Assembly: GCA_023014485.1 (NCBI GenBank)
Contig: JAJOZX010007472.1
Coordinates: forward strand, 140,001 to 204,000
DNA: 64,000 bases
Origin: Bathynomus jamesi
Lineage: Eukaryota; Arthropoda; Malacostraca; Isopoda; Cirolanidae
Direction: 5' to 3'
Within the stretch, counting starts at the first letter, position 1. Each line of letters begins with the position of its first letter. The notes below the pieces were generated by a model. That model had not been told where the DNA came from, did not search any database, and was given only the letters and a program-made list of their open reading frames with translations. Made by a program: the position numbers and the translations under genes. Below, piece by piece: positions 10,821 to 21,912 of this stretch.

Positions 10821-11207
10821 CTAGTTTCCCAATTCTGGTGCTAGTTCTTGTGGTGGTGGGACCAACCCTTGGTCACTCATGCAATCTTGACCCAAATGTG
10901 GTCCTCCACAACTTGGGCATTGTGGCCTCTCCATTAAATAGTTCTTCTGAGTAGGACACTGTGCAGGGCTATGTCCATGTTGCTTACAACGTATGCAAAT
11001 GTTCCTGGCAGTATAGCAATCTTGATGGAGATGACCCCGCTTTCCACACCAATGACATAAAGGACGCGAGGGACATTGACCCTTTGTATGCCCTGACTGC
11101 TGACAATGGGTACATGTCCTGTGGCCTCTTGGTGCTGCTGCAACTTGCTGAAAGTTATTGGCTGGTGGGTGAGACTGACCCCTAGGGAAGTTTGCTGCAG
11201 TTCTCAC
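10821..11207 (-). CDS. gypsy Gag nucleocapsid, four zinc knuckles
   Basis: Four closely spaced CCHC-type motifs are visible: CTHCQQSGHTKGQC, CHWCGKRGHLHQDC, CIRCKQHGHSPAQC, and a shorter CPSCGGPHLGQDC (three residues between Cys and His). This is the RNA-binding, packaging end of Gag. Four knuckles is more than the one or two common in this group. It is out of frame with the capsid segment upstream. Confidence 0.85.
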   Translation of the reverse strand: MRTAANFPRGQSHPPANNFQQVAAAPRGHRTCTHCQQSGHTKGQCPSRPLCHWCGKRGHLHQDCYTARNICIRCKQHGHSPAQCPTQKNYLMERPQCPSCGGPHLGQDCMSDQGLVPPPQELAPELGN

Positions 11208-11227
11208 TTTTCTTCCATTGGGCCCCC

Positions 11228-12213
11228 TTAGCCTTCCTTGACTGTTTGTTGCAGTAGACTGAGGGGGGCAACCATGGGTAGTTCTTGCTTTAATACAACT
11301 GGTGGTGAACTCAGATGTGGTGTGTGTGTTGACTGGTGTGGGATTTGTTCAATATAGTTAGGTGGCCAATTCCATGAAGAAGGTGGATAAGCACACTGAT
11401 TCAATGGGGGTGCTGCTTGAGCTGTAGGAAGGGCTGGTGCTAGATGTGCCACATTGGCCATTTCAGATTGGGCTTCACAGAGGATTGGGATGTCTGCCAC
11501 TGACCCACTGGTGGGGATGTTTCTTGGGTGCCTCTAGTGGTGGTTCCAGCTTGACCTGCCAAGGGGGACTCTGTGGAATTTAAGTCTGCTAGTGCCACAA
11601 GCTTCTCCCACGAGATCTTCATTCCTAGTAAGGTCCTTTGAGTATGGATGATCCTGGTCAGCTCCTGCCTCAACTCTAAGGGCAACCCAGATATAAACCT
11701 ATCTTTAACTATACGGAGTTGAGTGACATCCATACCAGGGAAGCACTGACAGGCTAGGGTTATTACTCTAAGGGCATAAGCAGAGACAGTCTCATGCGAG
11801 TGCTTGGTAGCCTCCATAAAGTCCTGACTCTGACTTTCTTCTTTCTTTCTTTGCTCTTTCTCATACCAGGATATTAAATGAGCCTTCAGTGTCCCATAAT
11901 CACTAGTAGACTTCCGCATTACTCGATAAATTTCTAAGGCAGAGCCATCGAGGTAATTAGCTAAAAGGGATCCCATCCTTTCAAGGGAACCTGGATATTC
12001 TTGCTCAAAATATTTCTCAAAGGTTCTCACAAACTCATGAAAATCATGTCCTTCACTCAGGCAGTATTTTTCCGGTGGAAGAACCTTAGGTGTATGGCTA
12101 TTAGCCAGTATTTGAGACATCATGGCCATGGTCTGAGCATTCTGCATAACCATTTGCTGAAGAATTGCCAATGATGGTTGGTCAATGCCCCCATCCTTAG
12201 GAGTTCCTGCCAT
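11228..12213 (-). CDS. gypsy Gag, matrix/capsid part
   Basis: The frame opens at 12213 with MAGTPKDGG and runs to 11440. An out-of-frame continuation covers 11500-11228. The region FVRTFEKYFEQEYPG, SLLANYLDGSALEIYR and FISGLPLELRQEL matches the Gag/retrotransposon capsid type. A proline-rich stretch links to the zinc knuckles. The start is supported by its position after the leader and by absence of an earlier in-frame Met. Confidence 0.82.
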
Positions 12214-12712
12214 AGGTGGAGACTGACATGCTGGTCTCTCAGGGGTTGTTGTTGTTTAGCCGATCAGCCCACCCTGATCGAGCAAGCCAGTGGCACGCAG
12301 GTAACCGATCGCCCTCTCCGGAGTGGACCAGAGGTTCAGCGCACTAGTGATGTTGTGTTGTGTTCGTTGTTGTGCTAGAGCGGTACAGTCCGTCATAATG
12401 TGTTCAATTGTTTGTGGTGTGTCTTGGCACAGGTGGCAGGTGTCGTCTATGGAGTTGTCTAGTCTGTGTTTATATGTCCGTAAGTTTGGGTGATGTCCAC
12501 ATCGGAATCATGCTAAGTTAACTCGATCCGATCTGCTCAGGCTGATCTCTGACCTGTTAATGGGTGGCAGCTTCGCACCTAGGACCGCATTTGGACCGAG
12601 TCGTGTCAGTGCTTTGTGGGTTAGATGTGTGTGTGTGTGTGTTTTCTGTACTGTGTGATGTCTGTGGGGCGTGGTATGGAATGGAGTATTTCGTTATAAT
12701 ATATCTCTGGTG

Positions 12713-13822
12713 TTACCTTAATGGTGCGAGGTGTTGGTGCATGATTGTACATGTAGTGGCAAGGGTGTTGTGGGTTAGTTGTCGCTGCTGCCATGAATTG
12801 TGTTCCCTCATGTCTAAATGTTCCCTAACTTTTAGTATTTTTGTTTCTGTGTGCAGGTGTTCTATTGGTGTTTGAGTGCATCCTGTAATGATACAAAGTG
12901 CGTTGTTTTGTATTGTTTGTAAGGTGTTTATGTGTGTTTGAGATAATGGGTGCCCAGCATGGGCTAGCATAGTCCATAACTGAGCGAATATATTGTTTGT
13001 ATGAGTGATGTTGTTTCCTGCTGGTGTCCAAAGTTGTGCCTGTTAGTACCCTAAGCGTGTTAAGTCTTGACGTACATTTGGTTTTAATGTCCTGAATGTG
13101 GTTTGCAAAAGATAATGATGTGTGTATGTGACACCAAGTATTTTGGTTCTGTGAGTGTGTGGAATGTTGATGTTGTTTAGTGTAAGCTGTGGAATTACCT
13201 GGTGTTCTTTTGTGTTGCTTGTAAGCAAGGTGATGGTTGATTTTGTGGGCGCTACTTTGAGTCTATTGTGTGTGAGCCAGTCTTGTATACTGTTTATGTA
13301 TGTTTGTAGGTTATTTGTAGCGGTGTCGATGTTGTTGTGGGTGGATGTTAGTGTGATATCATCTGCATATGATGATAAGGTAAGCTTGTTATCTATGGGT
13401 GTTGGAATGTCATGCATGTATAAGTTGAAGAGTATTGGTGAGAGAACAGAGCCTTGAGGGACCCCGTTCAGAAAAAGCTTGTTTTTGGATGACTTGCCAT
13501 TAAATGTGACATGTGAGTATCTTCCTGAGAGATAGTTGCTCAGCCACCTTTTGGTGTTATTGTGCATGTTTGTGTTGAGTATTTTGTTTATGAGAGGGAA
13601 GCGTGGGATAGCATCAAATGCTTTACTAATGTCTATTGTTGCTAATAGTGTACGTTGAGCTGGTCTTCTGGAGTTGATGCCATCCATGATGTGCTGCGTG
13701 AGGTTAGTGAGTAATGTGTGGTTGAGTGGTGAGGTCTGAATCCATGTTGAGTAGTCGATAGTGGTATGTGTGGGTTGGTGATTTGTAAGATTAGTCTTTC
13801 TGTTACTTTGGAAGGTGTGCAT
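12713..13822 (-). pseudogene. LINE reverse transcriptase
   Basis: Non-LTR RT blocks are visible: LLATIDISKAFDAIPR, LNGVPQGSVLSPILFNLYM, and the catalytic SSYADDITL (YADD). KILGVTY follows, typical after the palm. The first frame runs 13822-13043 and the C-terminal part continues in other frames at 13031-12713, so at least one frameshift is present. Confidence 0.9.
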
Positions 13823-14649
13823 AGTAAAGTAATGGGTCTATAGGAAGCTGGTTCTGTTGGATTTTGTTTGGTTTGAGTAGTGTAATAATTTTACCTTGTT
13901 TCCATATGTCAGGAATAATAGTGTTGGTATGAATATGTGCTGATATTTGTGAGAGCTAATATTCCTTGTGGGCCCAAGTGTTTAAGGTGTATGTTAGATA
14001 TGTTGTCTGGTCCAGTAGCCTTTGAATTCTTAATGTTTTTGATGATCTTGGTGGTCTGGTCTGTATTGAAGGGTGTAATGGTCATGTCGAGTCTGTAGGT
14101 TTTCTTGTGTCTGGCTGTTTGTCTGTCTGCATGTTTCTGGTTGTTGTCTCTGTTTAAGTGACTTATCTTTGCGTAGTGATTAACTAGAATGTTAGCTTGT
14201 TGTGTGTATGTTGGGATATTATTTTGGCTGCGACAGATAGCCGCGTGTGAGGTGTGAATGCCGCTGTTAGAGTGGGTAATGCTGTTTATAGTCTTGTATA
14301 GCCTGTATGTATCTGTGGAGTGGTTTAGTGTTGTTATGAATTCCCTGAATGTTTCTGTTTGTTTTTCTTTGAGTTTGTTTATTTCTTTCTGTGTTGAGCT
14401 GTTGTATATGCTGTTTTATGGCTTCTGTGTGTGGTGTTTATGTGTTATATTTGAGGTTGTTACGTTGCCTTATGAGGTGGGCTATTTCTCTAGTGTAATT
14501 TGGGTTGTATTTCCTAATGTTGCCCTTGGGTATGTATTTGTTTGCATTATTGATAATCTGATTAAATGTCTTGAGTGTTGTATCGATGTTAATGATGGGT
14601 GTGCTGTTTAATGTGGTGAATTGTTCCTCAGTCTGTATTTTGAACTGTT

Positions 14650-15000
14650 CCCAATCAGCTTTCTTGTAATTTCTGTAAGTGTGCCTAAGGCTGTTGGGGC
14701 AGAGTGTAGAATGTGTTGTAATGATGATGGGCAGGTGGTCTGATGACAGTTGTTTTTCTGTTCTCCATTGTGTATGTGTTGCTAGTGAGGGGGAACAGAA
14801 CGTTATGTCTGGGGAGGAGTTTGAGTATCCTGCTTGATGTGGTATGTGTGTATGTTCTTCTGTATTGTTAAGAATGAAGAGGCTGTTTAGTTGTGTGGCT
14901 ATGTTGGCGCCTCTGGTGTTTTGGTTGTGCAGGTACCAACTAGTGTCTTTGGCGTTGAAGTCTCCTCCTAAGATGACATGAGTGAGAGAGGCAAGATTGT
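14650..15000 (-). pseudogene. LINE apurinic-like endonuclease fragment
   Basis: The minus strand begins inside the domain with ILGGDFNAKDTSW, then SSPDITFCSPSL and SSDHLPIII. These are the GDFN, PDL and SDH motifs of the LINE endonuclease. The part N-terminal to GDFN is missing because of 5' truncation. The segment from here to the RT (14650-13822) is too frameshifted to read as one frame. Confidence 0.85.
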
Positions 15001-15010
15001 AGGGGTTGTT

Positions 15011-15347
15011 CCTATTTGCTGTAAAGTAGCAGCTATTTCCCTACTGCCACCCCTGTCATGGTTATATGGGAAATTAGTGCCAGAAGTCAAGATGGGACTA
15101 GCTATTGTGCTTACAGTGACTGTTGATGAAGCCACAGCAGTGGTGATTGGGTGACACAACAGGTCTTGCCAGTCAATTTACCACCACTTTCTCTATTGTT
15201 CGCTCTTCGTGTGAATAATTCTGTTTCTCAACTGTTCTTGTGCAGTGTGGTGAGTGCTGGGAATACCGGCAAGAGAATAGGGCTTCTAGTCAATGCTAAT
15301 GCTCTCTATTGATGTTTCCCTTCAATCTTCCCGGGTCTGGGCACCAG
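15011..15347 (-). other. gypsy 5' leader with primer-binding site
   Basis: Untranslated leader between the 5' LTR and the LINE. On the minus strand 15346-15327 reads TGGTGCCCAGACCCGGGAAG, one base inside the LTR, beginning with TGG as a tRNA 3'-CCA complement should. Which tRNA primes is not resolved. Confidence 0.7.
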
Positions 15348-16892
15348 TGAAACAGGGGCGCGATGCCGGTAAGTGTATCTGTGTAAAGATGCGTTTGCGT
15401 TACTCACCTACCGGATACTCTGTTAGTGGGGTCACGGCAGCTGCGGCTGGTTGCGGAGATGGGAGATTTAGCTGCCAGTGAGAACCACCCAGAGGGCCTT
15501 AATAAAAAATCCTTTGATTTCAGCACCACCTGCACTGCTAAGAATGAGAGAAATGAGGTGAGCAAGTTACCAATTTTAGTGTGGTTGAGATTATGTCAGA
15601 TAGGCAGCTCCTACCAATCTGAAACTGGGTTCTCACCTTTAAGATCTCTGGAGCATAGCCAGTCTGCCTCTTTTAACGACTTACTCTTCGGCTTATGGTT
15701 TGAGGATTTAAGAAAAGTAAAATGTCCTTTGCTTAATTTAATCAACGAAACAATAATAACACTTACAAGGTTAACTGCATCAGCAGGCAAGTTTTTACAG
15801 GTAACTAAAGAAGATCTGAACAATTTTATTGATCATACACCAATGTGTTTTAAGAAACAAACATCATTAGTCCCATACCACACACAAAAATGTCAACATA
15901 AAATAAAACCATTAAATTATTGGCCATCACCAGCCCATTACCACACAAAGGAGACAAGACTTACAGAAAAATAATAACTTACATAACTAATGCAAAAAAA
16001 ACAAAGAATATTAGTTACTAGGGTAAGGTCAATGAGTGTTACCCAAATTGTATAAACCTGATAAGTCCCAGATGTGTCATTTTAAACTCCACTTCATCTC
16101 ACAATCATTAAATGTATTCTTGGCTCAATCAGTACACACAAAAGCAATGTTTATAAAAAAAATTATGTGAACACTGGCTTCAGCATTTGTGCAGGCATTG
16201 GGGAAGAAAAAGCTTTGTCCAAATTCACTTCAATAAGCAAATGTCCCAGCCAAAAACAAATCCCTGATAAAGAAAAAAAAAACCAACAACATTTAGAGAT
16301 TATCCCCTAGCACTGTCATCAGTGGACTCACAGGAATCCATGAGTGCAATGATGCCAGAAAAGGGAGCAAAACTGACAATGATAATTAATGGTCTAAAAT
16401 TTTGGGATATGTATTTGCATTAATATGTTGCTCATAAGGCAGTTAAAGGTACAATTTAGTTCACAGCCTGAGAAAGCTCAAAATCCATTGTGATGCATAT
16501 TGATAACTGAAGTTAGGTTTTTCAACACGGTCTTTAAAGGAAATCAGGCATTCAGAAATGATTATGATATTTACATGATAATTTTAAGTGATCCAAATAT
16601 GTGAGACATGGTTCTTATAGCTAATGGTTAAGCAATACAAAACACCAATGGTAAAAACAAGACTGGATCACCTACCACACCATCAAGGAGAAGTGAGATG
16701 CTTTCCCGTCTCTTGAAATGGACATATGATTGCCTCAAGCTGCTTCTTGTTCTCTATACTGAGTGTTTCAGAGCTTTTATACTGAGGCATATGATTGCCT
16801 CAGTTTTTAACATTCTCTATATTGAGAGAATTTCAAATCTGTTATCAATTAAAAAGAGAAGAAAAATATTTTTAGTTAACCATACCATCTCA
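15348..16892 (-). repeat. 5' LTR of the gypsy element
   Basis: 1545-bp LTR, partner of 3949-5547, with TG...CA ends and the target duplication ATGT at 16893-16896. It should carry the element's promoter. I did not assign a TATA box with confidence. Confidence 0.93.
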
Positions 16893-16927
16893 ATGTTGGT
16901 ATACAATTCAAATCTTGGCATAACAAG

Positions 16928-17953
16928 CAGGGTTGTGGAGTCGCACGTTTCAGGGCGGAGTCGGAGTCTGTAAAAAAACTTCGACTCCAACTCCAATTTC
17001 TGTCCTGTGTCACCCTTAATTTCTAAATCCTAAATACTAACTTTAGGGTATTTAGTTTTTTTGGTCAATAAACCTTATTCATTGATAGCCCCTAGATTAA
17101 GTTTTTTAATATTTTTTTTTACATTTTCAGAATATACAATTAATATTTTTTTAAATATAAAAATATAAAATTTCACACAGTGTGGTGGTGATGAAATGTC
17201 TTATTATGATAATTATAGAGTGAAACACTAGAGGAGTCGGAGTCGTATATTTAAAATGTGAGGAGTCGGAGTCGGATTTTTAGATTTTTTACAATGTGTG
17301 GAGTCGGATTTTAGATTTTTTACAATGTGTGGAGTCGGATTTTAGATTTTTACAATGTGTGGAGTCGGATTTTTAGATTTTTACAATGTGTGGAGTCGGA
17401 TTTTAGATTTTACAATGTGTGGAGTCGGATTTTTAGATTTTTACAATGTGTGGAGTCGGATTTTAGATTTTTACAATGTGTGGAGTCGGATTTTTAGATT
17501 TTTTACAATGTGTGGAGTCGGATTTTAGATTTTTACAATGTGGAGTCGGATTTTTAGATTTTTTACAATGTGTGGAGTCGGATTTTTAGATTTTTTACAA
17601 TGTGTGGAGTCGGATTTTTAGATTTTTACAATGTGTGGAGTCGGATTTTTAGATTTTTTACAATGTGTGGAGTCGGATTTTTAGATTTTTTACAATGTGT
17701 GGAGTCGGATTTTTAGATTTTTTACAATGTGTGGAGTCGGATTTTTAGATTTTTACAATGTGTGGAGTCGGATTTTAGATTTTTTACAATGTGTGGAGTC
17801 GGATTAGTTTTACAAGTGTGGAGTCGGATTTTAGATTTTTTACAATGTGTGGAGTCGGATTTTAGATTTTTTACAATGTGTGGAGTCGGATTTTTAGATT
17901 TTTTACAATGTGTGGAGTCAGTCGGAAAATTTTGGACTGACTCCACAACCCTG
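16928..17953. mobile_element. hAT-like TIR element with internal minisatellite
   Basis: The ends are CAGGGTTGTGGAGTCG (left) and the complementary GACTCCACAACCCTG (right). The CAGGG...GGAGTCGG terminus is the same family as the elements at 28015 and 44474, which have 8-bp duplications. Here only AACAAG (16922-16927 and 17954-17959) is shared by the flanks. No transposase is present, so the element is non-autonomous. The interior is mostly a tandem array derived from the terminal sequence. Confidence 0.8.
17250..17925. repeat. minisatellite of 31-35 bp, about 20 units
   Basis: Repeated TGTGGAGTCGG followed by TTTTTAGATTTTTTACAA, with unit length varying through T-run slippage. The conserved half of each unit is the transposon's own terminal sequence. 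Short open frames across it are repeat artefacts. Confidence 0.95.
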
Positions 17954-17961
17954 AACAAGTA

Positions 17962-18898
17962 CATTGGTCTGACAAATGGAAATATTTACTAAAAAAGTAC
18001 GTTTGTCAATGGGTTGTATTATTCATAAATGGAACTTTTAAGCCATACCATATCAAAAATGTACTAAATTTGATCCTCTTTAATCATTATTAACTAATTA
18101 TAAGTTTCTATGAATGGAAAAGTTCAACTTAGCCTGAATTTTTATAATTAACAGCAATATTTGAAACCCCCTACTAAAGTGGGCAAAATAGTTGGGTGGT
18201 GGGTAAAACCCAGGTGGGGAAAAGTGGGTTACCCTACCCACTTTGGTGCCAACCTGCTAAAATGCCCCCCCCTCCTAACATAGAAGAAGAGCAAAAATAA
18301 AGTTCTAGGGTTTTTGAGATGCCTGGACTTTGCATATGAAAGGTCGGAGGTCATAGAGGGGGAAAGATGGATGAGGAAGATGTTCCAGAGTGATGGTTGA
18401 GTAGATGAAAGATTGAAAAATACTGATTAACCCTCGTGTTAAAGAGTTGAACAGAAAAGGAGTAAGAATGTGTCGAAAGTCTGGTACTGCTCTCCTTAAA
18501 GGAGGAGACATGCTGTTAGAGAGTTCAGAAGAGCAGGTCCATTATAGGCTAATATTGATAGTGAAGAGAGAAATGAAGACAGTCAGTAAGAGGTGGGGAA
18601 TGATGAGATAGAAAGCTGATGAAATACTACTACAATTTATTATATTTATACATGTTGAGGACATACGGTACATCAGGTGCAACAAGAAAAACACTCGCTT
18701 GTACACACGTGTACTCAAGTTTGTATAAATCTAGGTGCATCTTTTAGCATACTTAAATGCTTCTAGCCAATGAATCACTCCCCTTTATTGACTAGACTGA
18801 GTAGCTCTGTTTCTCATCTCCTAGATTTTACTAAATGTAATTAAAGTTGTAGATGTTTCATATAAATTTTCTATCTGTATTTTTCTTTCTTTTTTTAG
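17962..18898. other. intergenic or intronic, no gene seen
   Basis: Holds the repeat at 18180-18290 (GTGGGCAAAATAGTTGGGTG...C run) related to 3400-3610. Otherwise nothing is recognised. The last 30 bases are a pyrimidine tract and AG acceptor for the exon at 18899. Confidence 0.5.
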
Positions 18899-19076
18899 AA
18901 TGTTGTTGTTAATCTTGAATTGGTACACAAAGCCACTGTCAAAACCCAGAAAACAAATGAAGGTTTCACTCATGACTGGGAAGTGTTTGTTCAAGGAACT
19001 GCTGGTGGCCAGGTTGAGTCATTCATAGAAAAAGTTGTATTTTACTTGCATACAAGCTTTGCAAAGCCGAAAAGAG
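18899..19076 (+). CDS. ear: ear/MLLT1-MLLT3 orthologue, YEATS exon 1 of 3
   Basis: 59 codons plus one base. The exon encodes the first half of a YEATS domain, the reader of acetylated and crotonylated histone lysines that links ENL/AF9 proteins to the super elongation complex and DOT1L in the nucleus. EGFTHDWEVFVQG carries the conserved Phe near the acyl-lysine cage, and FIEKVVFYLHTSFAKPKR carries the His-x-Ser-Phe cage motif. It begins after TTTTTTTAG and ends AG|GTTAGT. The initiator Met exon lies upstream and was not identified; in relatives it codes only a few residues, so it may be in this window unseen. The following intron is about 31.5 kb. Confidence 0.93.
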
Positions 19077-19741
19077 GTTAGTACCTAATTATTCATTATT
19101 TTTATGGTTTACACCATACAGAATTTTTTATATAGTCGAAAATGACAGGTTTTTTACAGGAACTGAGAAATGGTAGAATTATTAGGTTGAAATTGAGGAT
19201 CATTAAATTTTTTTGTAATTACTCTATGAAGTATGGTAGCAAGTTTCATGGGAAATATTACATTGCTTCAGTTTTATATAAATTTTTTTTTTTTTTAAAT
19301 TTTAGAATTTATCTCGTATGTATACAGGGTATAGCAAAAGTCCATTCCCATAGAGAAATAAGATATAACAATTGATCATGATGAGTTTTTCTGTATTACG
19401 TATGGCAACATGTAGTAAGTAATCCCTTGTTTTATGTCGGGGTTCCATGCTTGTGCGACCCACGTATAACAAAAAACTGTGTATATGAGACACAAGATAT
19501 TTACATTCAATTTACCCCAATACATCTGTTTACAGGTTACATGGGCTTATATATAGCCTGATTTAACCTTATTAACAAGTATTAAGCTATAAATACAGTT
19601 AGTAAATAATATATAATATAAATAATACATAATTTTACTAACCAAAAATAATGGTGAGGATTGCTGCGTGGTGGTGGCTGACTCACTAGATGTGCTGCAC
19701 AGTATGTAATTGTACTACATGTGGAACTGGCATGCAATATT

Positions 19742-20388
19742 CGGTCCTATTCAAAGGAGTGACATAACAAAGGAGTGACAAATCGGAGATAAAATTCAAA
19801 GGAGTGACACGAAAATACCGTAACAAAGGAGTGACATAATTCCTAACCTGACATAACCTATTCGAAACCATAAATTAATTGCCGGCTTTCCCGGCTTTCA
19901 GTTGTGCTCGTGCTCTCGGTTGGAACAGTTGCAGTTGGAGCTCTCGGTTGAAGCTGGATAACCTAATTTCTGTGTGTTCTTCACTTAGGGGTGAAATTTA
20001 ATTTTCAAAGTTTTGTAGCCCATAATGGATGAATATCAATTTGTAAAATCCCAAATGGGTAAAGACAAGCTAGCTTTCAGAGGACACATCTACCGACACC
20101 CACGACCCCGAAACAACAATCATTATTTCCAGTGCAAGGACAAAAACTGTAATGGTTCCGCAACCCTTCGTGGTGTGACAATTTTTAATACCTTTGGTGG
20201 CTCGGTTGTTATTTTGTTTGTTTCTAGTTTTTGAAATAAAATCATAATTTTAACAATTCTAACAAATTTTGTTTTTTTAAATAAAATTTTAATAATTATA
20301 CTCCTTTGAATTTTATCTCTGATTTGTCACTCCTTCATTATGGTATTTATGTCACTCCTTTGAAATGTCACTCCTTCGATACAGACCC
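19742..20388. mobile_element. foldback element, inner of nest, MULE-like
   Basis: Flanked by GCAATATT at 19734-19741 and 20389-20396. The two ends are inverted: repeated CAAAGGAGTGACA phrases and AAATCGGAGATAAAATTC on the left, complemented on the right. The subterminal repeats and the FLYWCH finger inside point to a MULE-type element. MULEs usually make 9-bp duplications; here 8 match exactly and a ninth would mismatch. Confidence 0.75.
20025..20234 (+). pseudogene. FLYWCH zinc-finger fragment
   Basis: 69 codons. KDKLAFRGHIYRHPRP and YFQCKDKNCNGSATLR follow the FLYWCH pattern (hydrophobic-GHxY...YFxC...C), a DNA-binding finger often found at the N-terminus of MULE transposases. The second half of the finger (His-His) is lost: the reading ends in an unrelated hydrophobic stretch. 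No catalytic domain remains. Confidence 0.65.
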
Positions 20389-20646
20389 GCAATATTTATC
20401 TGTTCAAATTTAGCATTTTAGGTATGGCGTGGCTTACCCACATACTATATGCAAAACTGCATTTAACAAAACTGCGTAAAACAAGGGATTACTGTACATA
20501 CATGGAAGGCAATTTTGAGCATGTAGCTACTGGATTAATTGCAAAGTTGATTGTATTGTTTGTAATGTACAGTATAGTTAAAACTATTTTCTCATTCAAT
20601 TGTCATATATTATTTCCCTATGAGAATGGACTTTTGTTACACCCTG

Positions 20647-21294
20647 TATATATGGTGCCCAGAAAATATCAGGGTTTTAAGTGGTATAACTTTAAAAATG
20701 CTGATACTATTTTATGGACACCTTGTGTGTGTCGGGGGGGTTCACTCAACCCTGAATTGAGTTAATGGTGATTTACTGATTGCGACCATTGTGCACTAAT
20801 CTGTGATCATGACAGTTAATCATGATTTGACAGTGTTTACATTCAAGGTTTGCCTCCTGTCAGCCCACCACAATGCACCTCAGTCAGTGTCTCTCTTAAA
20901 AGAGTGGGTATACGTGTGTTTGTGGCTTTGCATATCTTTACATCTTGTGGCGAATACAAACTACCTAAGTGTATATTATACTGTAATAAAAAAATAGTGT
21001 GTGTGGTGGAGCATGGCTGCACCATGATAATGGACTGCCCCTTAGTCATGGATAAGTGAGTGAGTATTGTGTGTCAATTGCAGGTTGATCCTGAACTATC
21101 ATTCACAACAGTGGTGTTCAGTTAGGTATGCAAGGTACACTGTGTACACAAATAAAACTTATCATAAGATAAAATTAACCTAATTAAACTTCTTTTCTAC
21201 TTTTCTTCATCCTTCCCATTCTGAATCAAAAAAACTTGTATAAATAAAATTTAAGCCATATGAATAAAAGATCTCCCACACTTCTGTTCTGCAT
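20647..21294. other. intron sequence, nothing recognised
   Basis: Only short open frames on both strands overlapping the same GC-balanced block (20840-21060), with no known motif. Confidence 0.5.
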
Positions 21295-21735
21295 GGGGGT
21301 CATTCCATGTCAATTCAGTCACCCAAGAACATGACCATCTCAGATTTTCATGATATTTGGTACATTAGCAGGTATGTATGAGAAACTGAAATTCCCCAAA
21401 TTTTAGAGCTGACCTTTGGTTGCTGAGATACGGGGTCACAAAATTTGGACCTTTGACTTGTTTTTTACTGAGTCAAATTTCAAATTGCTGTAGCCACATA
21501 ACTAATAAAGCTAGAGTTCTGATTCTAGTGTCATTTTGAAGCTCTTAAACAGCTTGTCATATTTTCTCTTGTCATAAGCCTCAAAAATGAAAATTTAAAA
21601 AAATATCCTTGACCTTGAACTTTGACTTTAAATAAAAAAAATATACCACCCCTGATTTTTTTTCAATTTTTTTACAAATGTTCACTTACCAATGTGAAAC
21701 ATGTTCCTAAAAGGTTAGAAGTGGCCAGTGAAAAG
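21295..21735. repeat. transposon-end repeat, copy of 47280-47633
   Basis: Begins with TCATTCCATGTCAATTCAG and continues for about 440 bp in near-identity to the complement of 47633-47280, the upstream end of the unnamed transposon at 44111-47635. It appears to be a solitary end or a deleted relative. No partner end was found here. Confidence 0.75.
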
Positions 21736-21864
21736 TATGAGCAGGAAGTACTTTTAATTAAAACTAACCTTTAAATAAATCCAAATCTTTGAGTTTTTTC
21801 ATTGATACAAATCTTCTCTCAAGCAGATTATCCATTAGTTTTGTGCCTGAAAATATATGGTTCC

Positions 21865-21910
<46 letters not shown>

Positions 21911-21912
<2 letters not shown>

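Larger units (their letters stand above)
12251..15000 (-). mobile_element. 5'-truncated jockey/CR1-like LINE in gypsy leader
   Basis: The insert is flanked by the exact 10-bp duplication AGGGGTTGTT (12241-12250 and 15001-15010), so it entered the gypsy leader after that element existed or in its parent. Read on the minus strand it starts part-way through an endonuclease domain, passes through reverse transcriptase, and ends in a 3' tail TAAACAACAACAAC. Truncation at the 5' end and a simple A-rich 3' tail are the usual products of target-primed reverse transcription. Confidence 0.93.
3949..16892 (-). mobile_element. full-length Ty3/gypsy LTR retrotransposon
   Basis: Two long direct repeats, 3949-5547 and 15348-16892, both begin TGAAAC and end ATCTCA on the + strand. 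They are flanked by the same 4-bp target duplication ATGT (3945-3948 and 16893-16896). Inside, reading the minus strand, the order is primer site, gag with zinc knuckles, protease, reverse transcriptase, RNase H, integrase, polypurine tract. RNase H before integrase is the Ty3/gypsy order. The LTRs differ by a handful of substitutions, homopolymer indels and one roughly 40-bp indel near 4455, so insertion looks fairly recent. A separate LINE sits inside the leader. gag and pol are divided by several frame breaks, so this copy is probably not autonomous. Confidence 0.95.
19418..20494. mobile_element. pogo/Tigger-like TIR element, middle of nest
   Basis: Ends AGTAATCCCTTGTTTTA (left, first C apparently lost) and CAGTAATCCCTTGTTTTA (right, complemented), next to TA. 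The same terminus type, CAGTAATCCCT, occurs at 48448. It is non-autonomous: no transposase frame is visible apart from what belongs to the inner insert. Confidence 0.75.
19325..20646. mobile_element. mariner-like TIR element, outer of a three-level nest
   Basis: Terminal inverted repeats CAGGGTATAGCAAAAGTCCA (left) and CAGGGTGTAACAAAAGTCCA (right, complemented) extend about 50 bp and are flanked by TA on both sides. This is the Tc1/mariner pattern. No transposase of its own is visible. Its interior is occupied by the element 19418-20494. Confidence 0.85.

Noticed and set aside
17722..17992. Short proteins across the GGAGTCGG array
   Set aside because: Tandem-repeat artefacts on both strands.
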